Of a stretch of DNA of 64,000 nucleotides, positions 41,877-50,379 are shown piece by piece; position 1 is the stretch's first letter; the number at the start of each line of letters is the position of its first letter. Origin of the DNA: a virus; the IMG/VR virus record IMGVR_UViG_3300006754_000011, positions 1 through 64,000 of that record; one strand, given 5' to 3'. A program made the position numbers and the translations under genes. Under the pieces are notes generated by a model that was given only the letters and a program-made list of their open reading frames with translations, searched no databases and was not told the origin of the DNA.

Positions 41877-42965
41877 TTACCCAATAGCAGGTGCTAATAG
41901 AGCAATAGGGGTAGATTCAGTGCTTGCTAAATCAAGAGGGAAATTATGAGCATTACGCTCATGCATTACCTCCATTCCTAAGTTCGCTCTATTGAGGACA
42001 TCAGCCCAAGTAGGAACTACTTTTCCATCAGCAGAAAGAATTGATTGATTAAAATTAAAACCATTCAAGTTAAAAGCCATTGTGCATACCCCCATTGAGG
42101 TAAACCAAATAGCTACTACAGGAAAGACAGCAAGAAAGAAATGAAGTGAACGGCTATTATTGAACGAAGCATATTGGAAGATCAAACGACCGAAGTAGCC
42201 ATGAGCTGCGACGATATTGTAAGTTTCTTCCTCTTGTCCAAATTTATATCCGTAGTTCTGAGATTCAGTTTCAGTTGTTTCTCTAATGAGTGATGATGTA
42301 ACCAAGGAACCGTGCATAGCAGAGAACAAAGAACCTCCAAACATTCCCGCAACTCCCAACATATGGAAAGGATGCATAAGGATATTATGTTCCGCCTGAA
42401 AGACAAACATAAAGTTGAACGTTCCCGATATCCCCAATGGCATACCGTCAGACAAACTTCCTTGTCCGAACGGATAAATGAGGAAGACCGCAAAGGCCGC
42501 TGATACTGGTGCAGAATAAGCAACACAAATCCAGGGACGCATCCCTAGTCGATAGCTAAGTTCCCATTGTCGTCCCATGTAAGCAGAGATACCAATGAGG
42601 AAGTGGAAGATGATAAGTTGATACGGTCCACCGTTGTAGAGCCATTCATCAATTGTCGCAGCTTCCCATATTGGGTAAAAATGCATTCCGATTGCGTTTG
42701 AGCTAGGGACGATTGCTCCTGAGATGATGTTGTTTCCATAGAGAAGGGATCCAGCAATAGGCTCACGAATCCCATCAATATCGACGGGTGGAGCAGCTAT
42801 AAACGCAATTATGAAACAGGTGGCAGCAGTTAAGAGACAAGGAATCATTAATACACCAAACCAGCCTACATAGAGGCGGTTATTTGTTGATGTAGTCCAG
42901 TCACAAAACTCTGTCCACCCATTTAACATAGCGCCAGAATTACGCTGAGTAAGAGTGGAAGCCAT
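41877..42965 (-). CDS. psbA: Photosystem II reaction-centre D1 protein
   Basis: A 362-residue D1 protein that replaces damaged host D1 in the thylakoid PSII core during infection. All landmarks are present: five-span pattern, [14 protein letters not shown], and the manganese ligands in [16 protein letters not shown]. The C-terminal extension after Ala is 15 residues, removed by the host CtpA protease. The residue in [13 protein letters not shown] is Gln, the low-light (D1:1) type. Its codon use and base composition look cyanobacterial. It is flanked by terminators and has a hairpin in its leader. Confidence 0.99.
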   Translation of the reverse strand: MASTLTQRNSGAMLNGWTEFCDWTTSTNNRLYVGWFGVLMIPCLLTAATCFIIAFIAAPPVDIDGIREPIAGSLLYGNNIISGAIVPSSNAIGMHFYPIWEAATIDEWLYNGGPYQLIIFHFLIGISAYMGRQWELSYRLGMRPWICVAYSAPVSAAFAVFLIYPFGQGSLSDGMPLGISGTFNFMFVFQAEHNILMHPFHMLGVAGMFGGSLFSAMHGSLVTSSLIRETTETESQNYGYKFGQEEETYNIVAAHGYFGRLIFQYASFNNSRSLHFFLAVFPVVAIWFTSMGVCTMAFNLNGFNFNQSILSADGKVVPTWADVLNRANLGMEVMHERNAHNFPLDLASTESTPIALLAPAIG

Positions 42966-42972
42966 TAGTCCG

Positions 42973-42989
42973 ATAAAAGTTTCTTTTAT
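42973..42989 (-). promoter_or_regulatory. Hairpin in psbA leader
   Basis: ATAAAAG (42973-42979) pairs perfectly with CTTTTAT (42983-42989) across a 3-nt loop, ending 7 nt before the psbA ATG. It would cover the ribosome-binding region and may modulate psbA translation or stability. Confidence 0.5.
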
Positions 42990-42991
42990 AA

Positions 42992-43029
42992 GAAAAAATA
43001 AAAATGATGAGCAGTAAATTGCCCATCAT
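42992..43029 (-). terminator. Intrinsic terminator after primase-helicase
   Basis: On the - strand an ATGATGGGCA / TGCTCATCAT stem (43004-43013 with 43020-43029, one G-T wobble) is followed by a long T-rich tail. It lies 40 nt after the primase-helicase stop, between that gene and psbA. Confidence 0.85.
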
Positions 43030-43069
43030 CGTATTAATTTTAACAGAATTGTTTGGCTATCAAGACATT

Positions 43070-45688
43070 CTATTCTGACTCTTTTCCCTCAGGCAAAATC
43101 GTTGCAAACTCTTTATATTTAATATCAGATTTACGTATTGCCAAACCTTTAAATAGTGGCATTCCTTTACGAGTAAAAGTAAATATATCTGTAAGAGCAA
43201 GTTGACTCTTACAACAATCCATTAATAAAGCAATGAATCTTTTTTGACCAACAGCTTTAGATCCAGTTGCTTCACAATGCTCACAATAGCTGGGATAAAG
43301 ATGAAAACTGCTATTGAAATATCTTTCAGACATTTCTTTATTTGTATTAGGAATTTTCTTTCCTACAGCAACGACATTATCTTTATCGAGAACAATTTCT
43401 GATTGGAGCCATTCAATTAAATTGTTACTTGTAACCATAATATTATTACGTACTTTCTTTAAAGAAGGAGCTGCTTCATAAGTATCTAAAAGATAATAAC
43501 GCATTTCTTTTTCATCTATTTGTAAAATCCAGTTCACTAATCCAGGTAAATAATCCTTCCATAAGCCTGCTACACGACCTTTACTAATTTTTATCATGTC
43601 TTTTGCTTCAGAATTTTTCTTATATAATTTACGATTGAATTCAATTGTTAAACGTCTACGAATCAAACCACTGGTGTTATCTGTTGTTTGTATAGGCTCA
43701 TTAGCTGCAACCATAACCATGCCTGTATAAACAAAAGGTTCACCTATGTTTTTCATCTTTTCTTCATATCGAAGATTATCTCCTCCTGTTAAAGCTTTAA
43801 AGACTTGAGCAGAACCTCCATAGCGTTCTGAATCATTAATTAAAGTCATTCTTTTACCTTTAATTGAAGCTAATTCAAAACGAGATTGTTCAAGTTGATT
43901 GAGTGTAGTACTGGCATAATTGCCTGCTCCAACTAAAGCACAACAGAGATTTGCAAAGGTAGATTTACCTCGTCCACCTGGGCCTACAATTTCTAAAAAT
44001 CTTTGTAATTCATGCCCATGTCCTACAAGACAAGCTCTTAACCAAGCTCTAAGAACTTGTACTCTAGATTCATCTCCGTATTGAGTACGTTGAATCCATT
44101 CAGTAATAGGACCAGGATTAATTTCTGGATTGTATTTGAAATCTAATCCCCAAGTAATATAATCTTCTTTATTATGTTCAGAGAAATCACCTGTAGCAAC
44201 TTCTAGTACTCCATTAAGAAATACAATTTTATCTGTACCATCATTCCAATAGACTCTAGATATCTTTTGTTTTAAAAGTTCTACTACATCAGAAACTAAA
44301 TTTGCACTAAATCCTGCAGGAGTATAAGAACGATTCGTAGTTAATTCATCTTGAATAATATGATGAAATTCTTTTCTATAGTCCTCTCTACGCCAGAAAC
44401 CACGATTAGGCATGTAATACATAAAAGTATCAAAGCGTGGATCAAAACACCAACCGATACTCAAAGCCCATTCTTGAAGATATTCTGCAATAGTAGAAGA
44501 AGGAGGATTCCTTACTTTGTTATCACCACTTTTTGTACCACGCTTGCTTACTTTTCTGGTTGTAAAAGGAATATTAATATCATCATTTAAAAGCGCTTCA
44601 ACACCACCTTCACTTTGAACAGTTGAAAGTAAATGATCTAATAATTCAGGTTCAACTTCTTGTTGACGTTCTTCTACTTTTTTACTGAGTTCTTCAAAAG
44701 ACATGGCTGTATAGCCTCCCATATCCACCCAACCATCTTCTTTTGCCATTGCTTTTAATGTATGTAAGCCTCTCCCATCTACTGGTGTAGGCCCTCCTGG
44801 AAGGCGTTCAAAACTTTCCCATTTCTCTTGACAAACACCTGATTCAAATGATTTAGATTTGGTAGACCATTCAAGCCAGGCGCCTAATAATTTTTCATTT
44901 GTTTGGTGTAAAGCCATTCCAACAGCTAACCATTCTTCATAATCATTACAACGTTCTAGACTTAAATGTTCTAAATATTCACAAGCTTCTTCAATAATTG
45001 CTTCTTCTTTATATGAGCTATCTTGATCATAAGAAAGATGAATATTTTGAGAGATAAATGGTGAAGGTTTACTTGTTACTCGGCGATATTTTGAAGAGGG
45101 ATAAGCATTAGAGATAGCTGTATATAACCACTCTGGCATATCAGGTAAGCTATCAATATATTCAAAACCACCATGAGAAGTTGTTTTATATCCTTCTGTA
45201 TCAGGATGTGCACCCATGAGTGCACCTTGACGTGAACGCCAAAGAATTTCCCAAGGTGCTTTATCTACTTTAATTGTTGCTCTATCAGGTAATTGTTGAA
45301 TTCTTTTATTTGGAATACGAAAAAGTAATCTAAATTTTCCTTTCTTTCCACTTGTAATAGTTAGAGTAGATGGAAAAATAGAATGAATAGGACCTCCACC
45401 TAGCTTTTCAATTTCAGGTATAGCTTCTTCTCCATCAATATCAACAAAAATCAAACCATATGTATTACAAAATTGACCACATAATAGACCAACACCAGTT
45501 GCTCTTCCTTCTTCTAATTCCCTTTCAATTTGTGAAACAGTAAAAGGATTCTTAGTCCAACCAGGAATATAAGCTTTTTTACCTTGTAAGGGAGTTAGGG
45601 GCCAGTCAGTAGAGACTAAAGACAGGTTTATCTCACCTGAACTAAGAGGTTTTTGAGAGGGTGGTTGATCAGGAAACGTAGTGCTCAT
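43070..45688 (-). CDS. Primase-polymerase / SF3 helicase (bifunctional)
   Basis: An 872-residue replication protein with three regions. The N-terminal prim-pol has FVDIDGEEAI with the DxD near 83-85 and TITSGKKGKFRLLFRI near 110-124. A PriCT-2-like linker at ~235-320 (EYLEHLSLERCNDYEEWLAV) follows. The SF3/D5-type helicase has Walker A GPGGRGKST near 569-577, then KRMTLINDSERYGG and VMVAANEPIQTTDNTSGLIR. It would prime and unwind phage DNA. This differs from the T7-type gp4, which has a TOPRIM primase and RecA-like helicase. Confidence 0.9.
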   Translation of the reverse strand: MSTTFPDQPPSQKPLSSGEINLSLVSTDWPLTPLQGKKAYIPGWTKNPFTVSQIERELEEGRATGVGLLCGQFCNTYGLIFVDIDGEEAIPEIEKLGGGPIHSIFPSTLTITSGKKGKFRLLFRIPNKRIQQLPDRATIKVDKAPWEILWRSRQGALMGAHPDTEGYKTTSHGGFEYIDSLPDMPEWLYTAISNAYPSSKYRRVTSKPSPFISQNIHLSYDQDSSYKEEAIIEEACEYLEHLSLERCNDYEEWLAVGMALHQTNEKLLGAWLEWSTKSKSFESGVCQEKWESFERLPGGPTPVDGRGLHTLKAMAKEDGWVDMGGYTAMSFEELSKKVEERQQEVEPELLDHLLSTVQSEGGVEALLNDDINIPFTTRKVSKRGTKSGDNKVRNPPSSTIAEYLQEWALSIGWCFDPRFDTFMYYMPNRGFWRREDYRKEFHHIIQDELTTNRSYTPAGFSANLVSDVVELLKQKISRVYWNDGTDKIVFLNGVLEVATGDFSEHNKEDYITWGLDFKYNPEINPGPITEWIQRTQYGDESRVQVLRAWLRACLVGHGHELQRFLEIVGPGGRGKSTFANLCCALVGAGNYASTTLNQLEQSRFELASIKGKRMTLINDSERYGGSAQVFKALTGGDNLRYEEKMKNIGEPFVYTGMVMVAANEPIQTTDNTSGLIRRRLTIEFNRKLYKKNSEAKDMIKISKGRVAGLWKDYLPGLVNWILQIDEKEMRYYLLDTYEAAPSLKKVRNNIMVTSNNLIEWLQSEIVLDKDNVVAVGKKIPNTNKEMSERYFNSSFHLYPSYCEHCEATGSKAVGQKRFIALLMDCCKSQLALTDIFTFTRKGMPLFKGLAIRKSDIKYKEFATILPEGKESE

Positions 45689-45803
45689 CTAGTTATTTCG
45701 ACTTAGGTATAAACCAGCATCCCAGCCTACCTCGTTTTGGAGATAAAGGTAGTGATTAGCTGAACAGTTATAGAAATAATGTAGACGGAATAGACCTGTC
45801 CTT

Positions 45804-46304
45804 TTAGGCTTTTGTAAGTTCATGATCCCAAGGATTAAGCAATAAAGAAACTCTGGTGCCTTTAAAATCTTTTACTGTATGAAATTTATCAGAAGAAAAA
45901 ATAACTAATCTATTTGTTTTTGGAGTAACTATAAAGTCATCTTCAATAACAAGTTGTCCTCCAATTAAATCATTAACTTCTAGATAATAAGCTGTAGAGC
46001 ATATAGGATGTTTTAGTATTTTTTCTTTTTCATAAAGAACTTCATCTTTATCATAGTGCCAATCTACTTTTGTATTATTTTGATCCCAAAATTCATATCC
46101 AACAATACCAGTTAAGTCAACACAAGTTGATGTTATTCGTAGAATGCTATGACAAAAATCAGCATATAAATGTTCATCTTCTAAAGCATACCAAGTTAAA
46201 TTTGGAAGAGGCTCTTTAATAAGTTTAGTTATCTCAGGAGATACTTCTTCAAACACGTCATCAATTACTATTAATGATTGTTGATTTGCTTGAGAAAATT
46301 TCAT
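45804..46304 (-). CDS. 2OG-Fe(II) oxygenase (second)
   Basis: A 166-residue dioxygenase. WHYDKDEVLYEKE gives the HxD, then GGQLVIEDDFIVTPKTNRLV, and SSDKFHTVKDFKGTRVSLLL gives the second His and the 2OG-binding Arg. It is smaller than the enzyme at 27788 and not closely related. It overlaps the exonuclease by 4 nt, so it is coupled to DNA metabolism genes. Its substrate is unknown and could be a protein or a base. Confidence 0.82.
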   Translation of the reverse strand: MKFSQANQQSLIVIDDVFEEVSPEITKLIKEPLPNLTWYALEDEHLYADFCHSILRITSTCVDLTGIVGYEFWDQNNTKVDWHYDKDEVLYEKEKILKHPICSTAYYLEVNDLIGGQLVIEDDFIVTPKTNRLVIFSSDKFHTVKDFKGTRVSLLLNPWDHELTKA

Positions 46305-47215
46305 TCAGTTTCTTTATCTAAATCAACAGCTTCCATTTCAATTTCAGGAAGTTTGTAAAATTCTTCATAGTATTTATTGACAGTCTGTAACCATTTTTCT
46401 TTATACTTTTCAATTGTTCTTTCTTGAATTGCAAAGACTTGAGGACGCTGTATCGTAGCAACAAGAATCATATGTATATCTGGTTTGATACCGATAGTAT
46501 GTTCGATTGCTAAATGATAAGCAGCCAATTGCATACAACATTTTTGATACTTAACGAAGCCAGCACGCCGCATTCCGTATTCATTTTTAGGTGTATCAGG
46601 ACCTGGCCATTTACCATAGTACAACCCATTAGAAGTTTTTAAATCACCTAGAACAGTTTTACCTTTATAAGTAGCAATAATATCTGGAGCACCTGCCCAG
46701 CCATAATTAGTATTATCTTCTACTCCAGGATGCCATACACGGCTAATACCATCACCTCCGATTGTCCAAGCAAAGTCATCACTGATTGGATTCTCTGCCC
46801 AGATAATGTCTTCAAATTTATCTAATTTTTCAGGTAGACCTTTCCAAAAAGGATCAACGATTTCATCTTCAGGAAACTCACGTTCACCTAAAAGATAATG
46901 CTCCATGCGACTATGTACAGCTGTTCCGCGTGCAGCTGCTTCTTCTCGTTTACCAGGATTTTTTTTATTCCATCTTTCAAGAGAAGCTTTATTTCCTTGA
47001 GTAGCTGAAAGAATCGTGGTTACAGAAGGCAGTGCTCCATAGGGAGTTTTATAGTGTCTAGATCCATCAATACTGAGTCTTGTATCACCTAAAGACTTGT
47101 AATTCACGTACTGGGAAAAATCATTTTTCCTAGAGTACGTTGTATAAACTTTCGATCTATCTATTACTTTGTTAATGACTTCTACATCAATTGTTGATGT
47201 CGATGCTTTAGACAT
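46301..47215 (-). CDS. RecB/Cas4-like PD-(D/E)XK exonuclease
   Basis: A 304-residue nuclease. The N-terminal YGALPSVTTILSATQGNKAS leads to GTAVHSRMEHYLLGE (His and Glu), GAPDIIATYKGKTVLGDLKT (Asp...DxK) and QLAAYHLAIEH (final Gln/Tyr). This is the order of the RecB-like nuclease family found in cyanophages. It likely resects DNA for recombination or degrades host DNA. It is coupled to the oxygenase gene by an ATGA overlap. Confidence 0.88.
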   Translation of the reverse strand: MSKASTSTIDVEVINKVIDRSKVYTTYSRKNDFSQYVNYKSLGDTRLSIDGSRHYKTPYGALPSVTTILSATQGNKASLERWNKKNPGKREEAAARGTAVHSRMEHYLLGEREFPEDEIVDPFWKGLPEKLDKFEDIIWAENPISDDFAWTIGGDGISRVWHPGVEDNTNYGWAGAPDIIATYKGKTVLGDLKTSNGLYYGKWPGPDTPKNEYGMRRAGFVKYQKCCMQLAAYHLAIEHTIGIKPDIHMILVATIQRPQVFAIQERTIEKYKEKWLQTVNKYYEEFYKLPEIEMEAVDLDKETE

Positions 47216-47246
47216 GATTTATCCCATCTCGATAAAGGATAGCAAT

Positions 47247-47275
47247 AAAAAACCCCACCGAACCACCAGTGAGGT
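47247..47275 (-). terminator. Terminator after hli
   Basis: On the - strand an ACCTCAC / GTGGGGT stem with T-G pairs is followed by T6. It sits ~30 nt after the hli stop. It may also help delimit the exonuclease unit start. Confidence 0.75.
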
Positions 47276-47306
47276 AAATCATGCAGACTTTTGGTCCAAC
47301 TAGATC

Positions 47307-47498
47307 TTACAGGATTCCTGGAATCAATTGTCCAGTTGTTACATAAGCTCCTAATGCTGCAACAAAACCAATCATGGCCCAACGACCATTAGCTTTTTCA
47401 GCAGCTTCTACATAGGAAATTTCTCCTTTCATTACAGCAATCTGTGGTTCTTTTGCGTATATGTTTTGATGGCCACCAGATTCATTAGTAATAGTCAT
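47307..47498 (-). CDS. hli: High-light-inducible protein
   Basis: A 63-residue single-helix chlorophyll-binding protein. EKANGRWAMIGFVAALGAY matches the Hlip core ExxNGRxAMxGF exactly. Phage Hlips are thought to protect photosystems or stabilise PSII during infection. The N-terminal half has VMKGEISYVEAAEKAN. The gene is a single transcription unit with its own terminator. Confidence 0.96.
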   Translation of the reverse strand: MTITNESGGHQNIYAKEPQIAVMKGEISYVEAAEKANGRWAMIGFVAALGAYVTTGQLIPGIL

Positions 47499-47561
47499 CT
47501 TTATTAGAAGAATTTATACCTATATTCTATATGTAGATTTGTTAAGTCTAGGTATTTATGC

Positions 47562-47852
47562 CTATTTGGAGATCTTATAGAATGTATATTTCAAAAATAA
47601 TTCTTCTTCTGCTTTTATAGTTTGGATAGTTCTTATAAAATAATAGCCATCCTCATAATATTTAATGCAGTTAGGCTTTTCAGAATGGTTGATAAATCCT
47701 CCTAAAGGAGAACGATAGATAATGTCATCTATTACTAAATGAGACATGCCTAAATCAGTACCGATAGGGATCTCTGTCTTAGCAAAAACGCCTTGACCTG
47801 CTATTGGACTGTCTTTAATGTGAAGACTTTTAGGTAGTGCTTGGTAAGTCAT
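47562..47852 (-). CDS. SET-domain protein
   Basis: A 96-residue protein. IAGQGVFAKTEIPIGTDLG, then GGFINHSEKPNCIKYYEDG and a final KAEEELFLKYTF, match the SET core ('G.Gvfa...i..G', 'NHS..PNC', 'I..geEl...Y'). SET proteins transfer methyl groups to lysine. This copy is a minimal domain without pre- or post-SET extensions. A virion or host target is unknown. Similar short SET genes are known in phages and bacteria. Confidence 0.8.
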   Translation of the reverse strand: MTYQALPKSLHIKDSPIAGQGVFAKTEIPIGTDLGMSHLVIDDIIYRSPLGGFINHSEKPNCIKYYEDGYYFIRTIQTIKAEEELFLKYTFYKISK

Positions 47853-47855
47853 AAT

Positions 47856-47886
47856 AAAAAAACCTCACTATAAAGATAGCGAGGCT
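47856..47886 (-). terminator. Terminator after outer-membrane-like gene
   Basis: On the - strand a CCTCGCTAT / ATAGTGAGG stem with one G-T pair is followed by T7. It sits 27 nt after the stop of the gene at 47913. Confidence 0.88.
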
Positions 47887-47912
47887 TAATTATATCTTCT
47901 TAACTAATTATC

Positions 47913-48281
47913 TTAGAAAGAATACTTTGCTCCAAGTTTTGTGGACCAATCTTTGTCATCATCTGAATCTTCAGGAGTAACAACAGCTACTTCACCATAG
48001 ATTCCGAGTCTTTCTGTAGCAGCGATGTTAGCACCTACTTTACCAGATAACCTGGTATCAGAGTCTTCACCATCTTCAGCTACAACAGCTGGACCGCCTT
48101 GAGCATACCAATCAACACTACCAACTTTATCTTCATATCCTAGATGAAAATCGGTTGTACGATTCTCATACTGATCGCCAGTGTAAGAAGCATTGGATTC
48201 AATGTTGGCATAAAAGCCACCAGCAAAAGCAGCAGGAGCGGCGAAAGCAGCTGCAGTTGCTAAAAGAATAGGTTTAATCAT
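47913..48281 (-). CDS. Small outer-membrane-like beta-barrel protein
   Basis: A 122-residue protein with a clear signal peptide (KPILLATAAAFAAPAAFA) and a mature part of alternating strands (GGFYANIESNASYTGDQYEN, STKLGAKYSF) ending in Phe, the outer-membrane insertion signature. It would be a very small beta barrel or a barrel-like decoy. A role in blocking superinfection or altering the envelope is inference. Related phage proteins are recalled from cyanomyoviruses. Confidence 0.75.
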   Translation of the reverse strand: MIKPILLATAAAFAAPAAFAGGFYANIESNASYTGDQYENRTTDFHLGYEDKVGSVDWYAQGGPAVVAEDGEDSDTRLSGKVGANIAATERLGIYGEVAVVTPEDSDDDKDWSTKLGAKYSF

Positions 48282-48313
48282 TTTTGTTCTATTAATAGAA
48301 AAAGGCCACCGCT

Positions 48314-48319
48314 ATTATA
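48314..48319 (-). promoter_or_regulatory. -10 candidate for outer-membrane-like gene
   Basis: TATAAT on the - strand, 33 nt upstream of the ATG at 48281. No good -35 is present at the standard distance. This gene ends in a terminator, so a local promoter is expected. Confidence 0.4.
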
Positions 48320-48370
48320 GAAGTAATAGTAGTTAATAAATACCTAGTAGAAGTGACACCCTGTAAGTTG

Positions 48371-48679
48371 TCAGTCACTTTCAACTTCAGGAGGACGTTC
48401 ATTAAAACAACCTTCTACATTAGAAGCAAATGTCATTGATTGATACTGTCCTACATGCTGTTGTATCTTGCTATAAATTTCAAAACTACTTTTAACTGCA
48501 TCATCTGTACTCAACATAAATTTAGAATTAGCAAGCAATCCTGCAGTGATAATGCAGACACCCAACTCTTGTGGATGGTTCATGAATGAACGAAGTGACC
48601 GTCCATTATCAGTGAAGGATGCTAAGAGATAAGCTATATCCATCATTGGATTTGGTTGATCAGGATTTTGTGTTGTCAC
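48371..48679 (-). CDS. Hypothetical protein
   Basis: A 102-residue protein with NPMMDIAYLLASFTDNGRSL and DAVKSSFEIYSKIQQHVGQY. It overlaps the winged-helix gene by one base, so it is co-translated with it and could be its partner. No family recognised. Confidence 0.6.
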   Translation of the reverse strand: MTTQNPDQPNPMMDIAYLLASFTDNGRSLRSFMNHPQELGVCIITAGLLANSKFMLSTDDAVKSSFEIYSKIQQHVGQYQSMTFASNVEGCFNERPPEVESD

Positions 48680-48945
48680 TAATAGTCTTCCTCGCTAGTA
48701 ATACTGTACAGGGCTACATAATCTTTTTTTATAATAGTCTTAATCAATCCTTCGGCTTTTAATGCTGAAAGCCTACGGCTAACTGTGCGGTGGTTACGAT
48801 CAAATTTCCTAGCGATAACAGTAATAGGAAGAAGAACCAGCTTTCTATCTTCAAAAACAGTTGATTCTTCTAGGAGATATTCATAGATACTCCAAGCAAG
48901 ATCATCCATCAGATTATTCTTTTCAATACTCTTCACACCCAGCAC
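48679..48945 (-). CDS. Winged-helix transcriptional regulator-like protein
   Basis: An 88-residue protein with ITVIARKFDRNHRTVSRRLS and ALKAEGLIKTIIKKDYVALY, the recognition helix and wing of a winged helix-turn-helix. The N-terminal 20 residues are helical. It could switch phage transcription between phases. It lies upstream of and overlaps the gene at 48371. Confidence 0.7.
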   Translation of the reverse strand: MLGVKSIEKNNLMDDLAWSIYEYLLEESTVFEDRKLVLLPITVIARKFDRNHRTVSRRLSALKAEGLIKTIIKKDYVALYSITSEEDY

Positions 48946-48953
48946 GGTTTTAA

Positions 48954-49193
48954 TTACGTAGTTGATTCTACGATATTATCTTTGTTCTCCTTCCAATGCA
49001 AAACAGATTTTTTTGCATTCTCTAAATCCATTCCCCAACAGGGTTCAAAGTCTTCTCGACGTGGATATCGATAAAGAATTTGTCCTGTATTTCCATGTTT
49101 TAAAACTCTAATTTTATAACCTTCAAATTCAATTGCTTCCTTTTCTTCAGAAGGTTTTCCTTTGTATCGAAACTTCCTAGCGTTACGAGACAT
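48954..49193 (-). CDS. Small basic hypothetical protein
   Basis: A 79-residue protein, basic at its start (SRNARKFRYKGKPSEEKE) and with a core YRYPRREDFEPCWGMDLENA. It lies 8 nt before the winged-helix gene. No family recognised. Confidence 0.6.
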   Translation of the reverse strand: MSRNARKFRYKGKPSEEKEAIEFEGYKIRVLKHGNTGQILYRYPRREDFEPCWGMDLENAKKSVLHWKENKDNIVESTT

Positions 49194-49234
49194 ATGAAAG
49201 ATGCAGTTATCTCTCTAAGCTACCAAGCATACAT

Positions 49235-49414
49235 CTAAGATTTGACTTGATTCTCAATAAATTCTTTTGCTTTCTCAATATCGTTAAAGAATTGACAAGT
49301 ACCTGAGTAACATCCCAGATAACGTTCAAAAGTTTTTTTACCACCTGTTAAGGGATAAGTATGAATAGTTCCTCCATTACTAGTAGTTTCAATTAGAAGA
49401 GGTTTGACAGACAT
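49235..49414 (-). CDS. Small hypothetical protein
   Basis: A 59-residue protein (SVKPLLIETTSNGGTIHTYP, RYLGCYSGTCQFFNDIEKAK). Strand-then-helix composition and neighbouring small genes support it, but no family is recognised. A separate unit lies on each side. Confidence 0.55.
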   Translation of the reverse strand: MSVKPLLIETTSNGGTIHTYPLTGGKKTFERYLGCYSGTCQFFNDIEKAKEFIENQVKS

Positions 49415-49447
49415 GTTAATCGATAGTTAGTTTCATTTTAATTAGAA

Positions 49448-49654
49448 TTAATCAAGATAAGGCATATATATTTCAAGTTGTTCTATTGCTTCTTTAATAT
49501 CTTTTTTAGCTTGTTCATATCCTTTTATCCATTCTTCATTACAAGACGGATCTCCAAGGTAATTAATAAGATGTAATCCCATACGTTGGTTCACTCTATT
49601 TTTAAGACCACGAACATCCATTCTTGAATCCGATTTTCCTATTGAAGTAGACAT
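49448..49654 (-). CDS. Small hypothetical protein
   Basis: A 68-residue protein with basic N-terminus and QAKKDIKEAIEQLEIYMPY at its end. It is preceded by a strong hairpin terminator, so it probably has its own promoter. No family recognised. Confidence 0.58.
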   Translation of the reverse strand: MSTSIGKSDSRMDVRGLKNRVNQRMGLHLINYLGDPSCNEEWIKGYEQAKKDIKEAIEQLEIYMPYLD

Positions 49655-49697
49655 TAATAATGATAAGAGATCTGTTCTTAAAAGATGAGAAAATATA

Positions 49698-49727
49698 ATA
49701 CTCCCTTACAAAAAAGTAAGGGAGTAT
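49698..49727 (-). terminator. Strong 12-bp hairpin after Gp157-like gene
   Basis: ATACTCCCTTAC (49698-49709) pairs perfectly with GTAAGGGAGTAT (49716-49727) over a 6-nt loop. On the - strand the bases after it are AT-rich but not a clean T run, so it is a terminator or an RNA-stabilising 3' end for the gene at 49756. Confidence 0.7.
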
Positions 49728-49755
49728 AGGGGATCCAAGATTATTAAACCATATT

Positions 49756-50355
49756 TCATACGCTTGTCAATCGCTCACGTCTTTTAAAACTGAAACGGTA
49801 AGATTCTCTAAGTTCTGCTGTTACAGGAACATTAATTTCTTTTTGTTTCAAATTTTTACGTAAACGATCTTTATCTGGAACTTGTTCCTCTTTAACTTCT
49901 AGAACTTGATCATCTTTTAAACGACTAATTGTTGTCGTCTTTTTAAGACCATACTCTTGGATTTCTTTATCTTCCCACTGCTCAAAATTATCAATTAACT
50001 TTGATTGTGTTTTAGCAACAGTTGCTTGATATTTATTACCAGTAGGTGAGTTAGTTATTAACTCTTGCTGGTATGCATACTTAATAATATCAGTAAGCAA
50101 TTTTTTGTTGCGTTCCCAAGCTTCCTTAGCTCTTTTAATTTCCTTCATCTCCTTATCAAGAAGATCAATACGAGTTTCACATTCCTTAATGTAATGACAA
50201 ATCCCATCGAACTTACTTGCTTGACGGGACACTAGATCATGAAGAACTTGTTCAAATTGTTTATGTTCATCTTCAGTGATCTCAGGCATCTCTTTTAAGA
50301 AAGAGAGATGATCAACATCTCGTGAGAGTTGAATGAAAGAAGTTTTGTCTGACAT
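49756..50355 (-). CDS. Siphovirus Gp157-like protein
   Basis: A 199-residue protein. It has a long coiled coil (CETRIDLLDKEMKEIKRAKE), then a beta segment KYQATVAKTQSKLIDNFE, a LRKNLKQKEINVPVTAE element and a final RESYRFSFKRRER strand. This resembles phage Gp157 proteins, which are often beside SSB and recombination genes. Here it sits near SSB-like genes. Function is not established. Confidence 0.5.
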   Translation of the reverse strand: MSDKTSFIQLSRDVDHLSFLKEMPEITEDEHKQFEQVLHDLVSRQASKFDGICHYIKECETRIDLLDKEMKEIKRAKEAWERNKKLLTDIIKYAYQQELITNSPTGNKYQATVAKTQSKLIDNFEQWEDKEIQEYGLKKTTTISRLKDDQVLEVKEEQVPDKDRLRKNLKQKEINVPVTAELRESYRFSFKRRERLTSV

Positions 50356-50379
50356 GATTTTAAAAGTGAAAGGATTAAA

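Noticed and set aside
42182-42778. Alternative frames in psbA
   Set aside because: D1 is unmistakable on the - strand; the others are shadows.
45737-45752. CTACCT/AGGTAG repeat upstream of the primase gene
   Set aside because: Six pairs with a long loop in AT-rich DNA could be chance; no T run.
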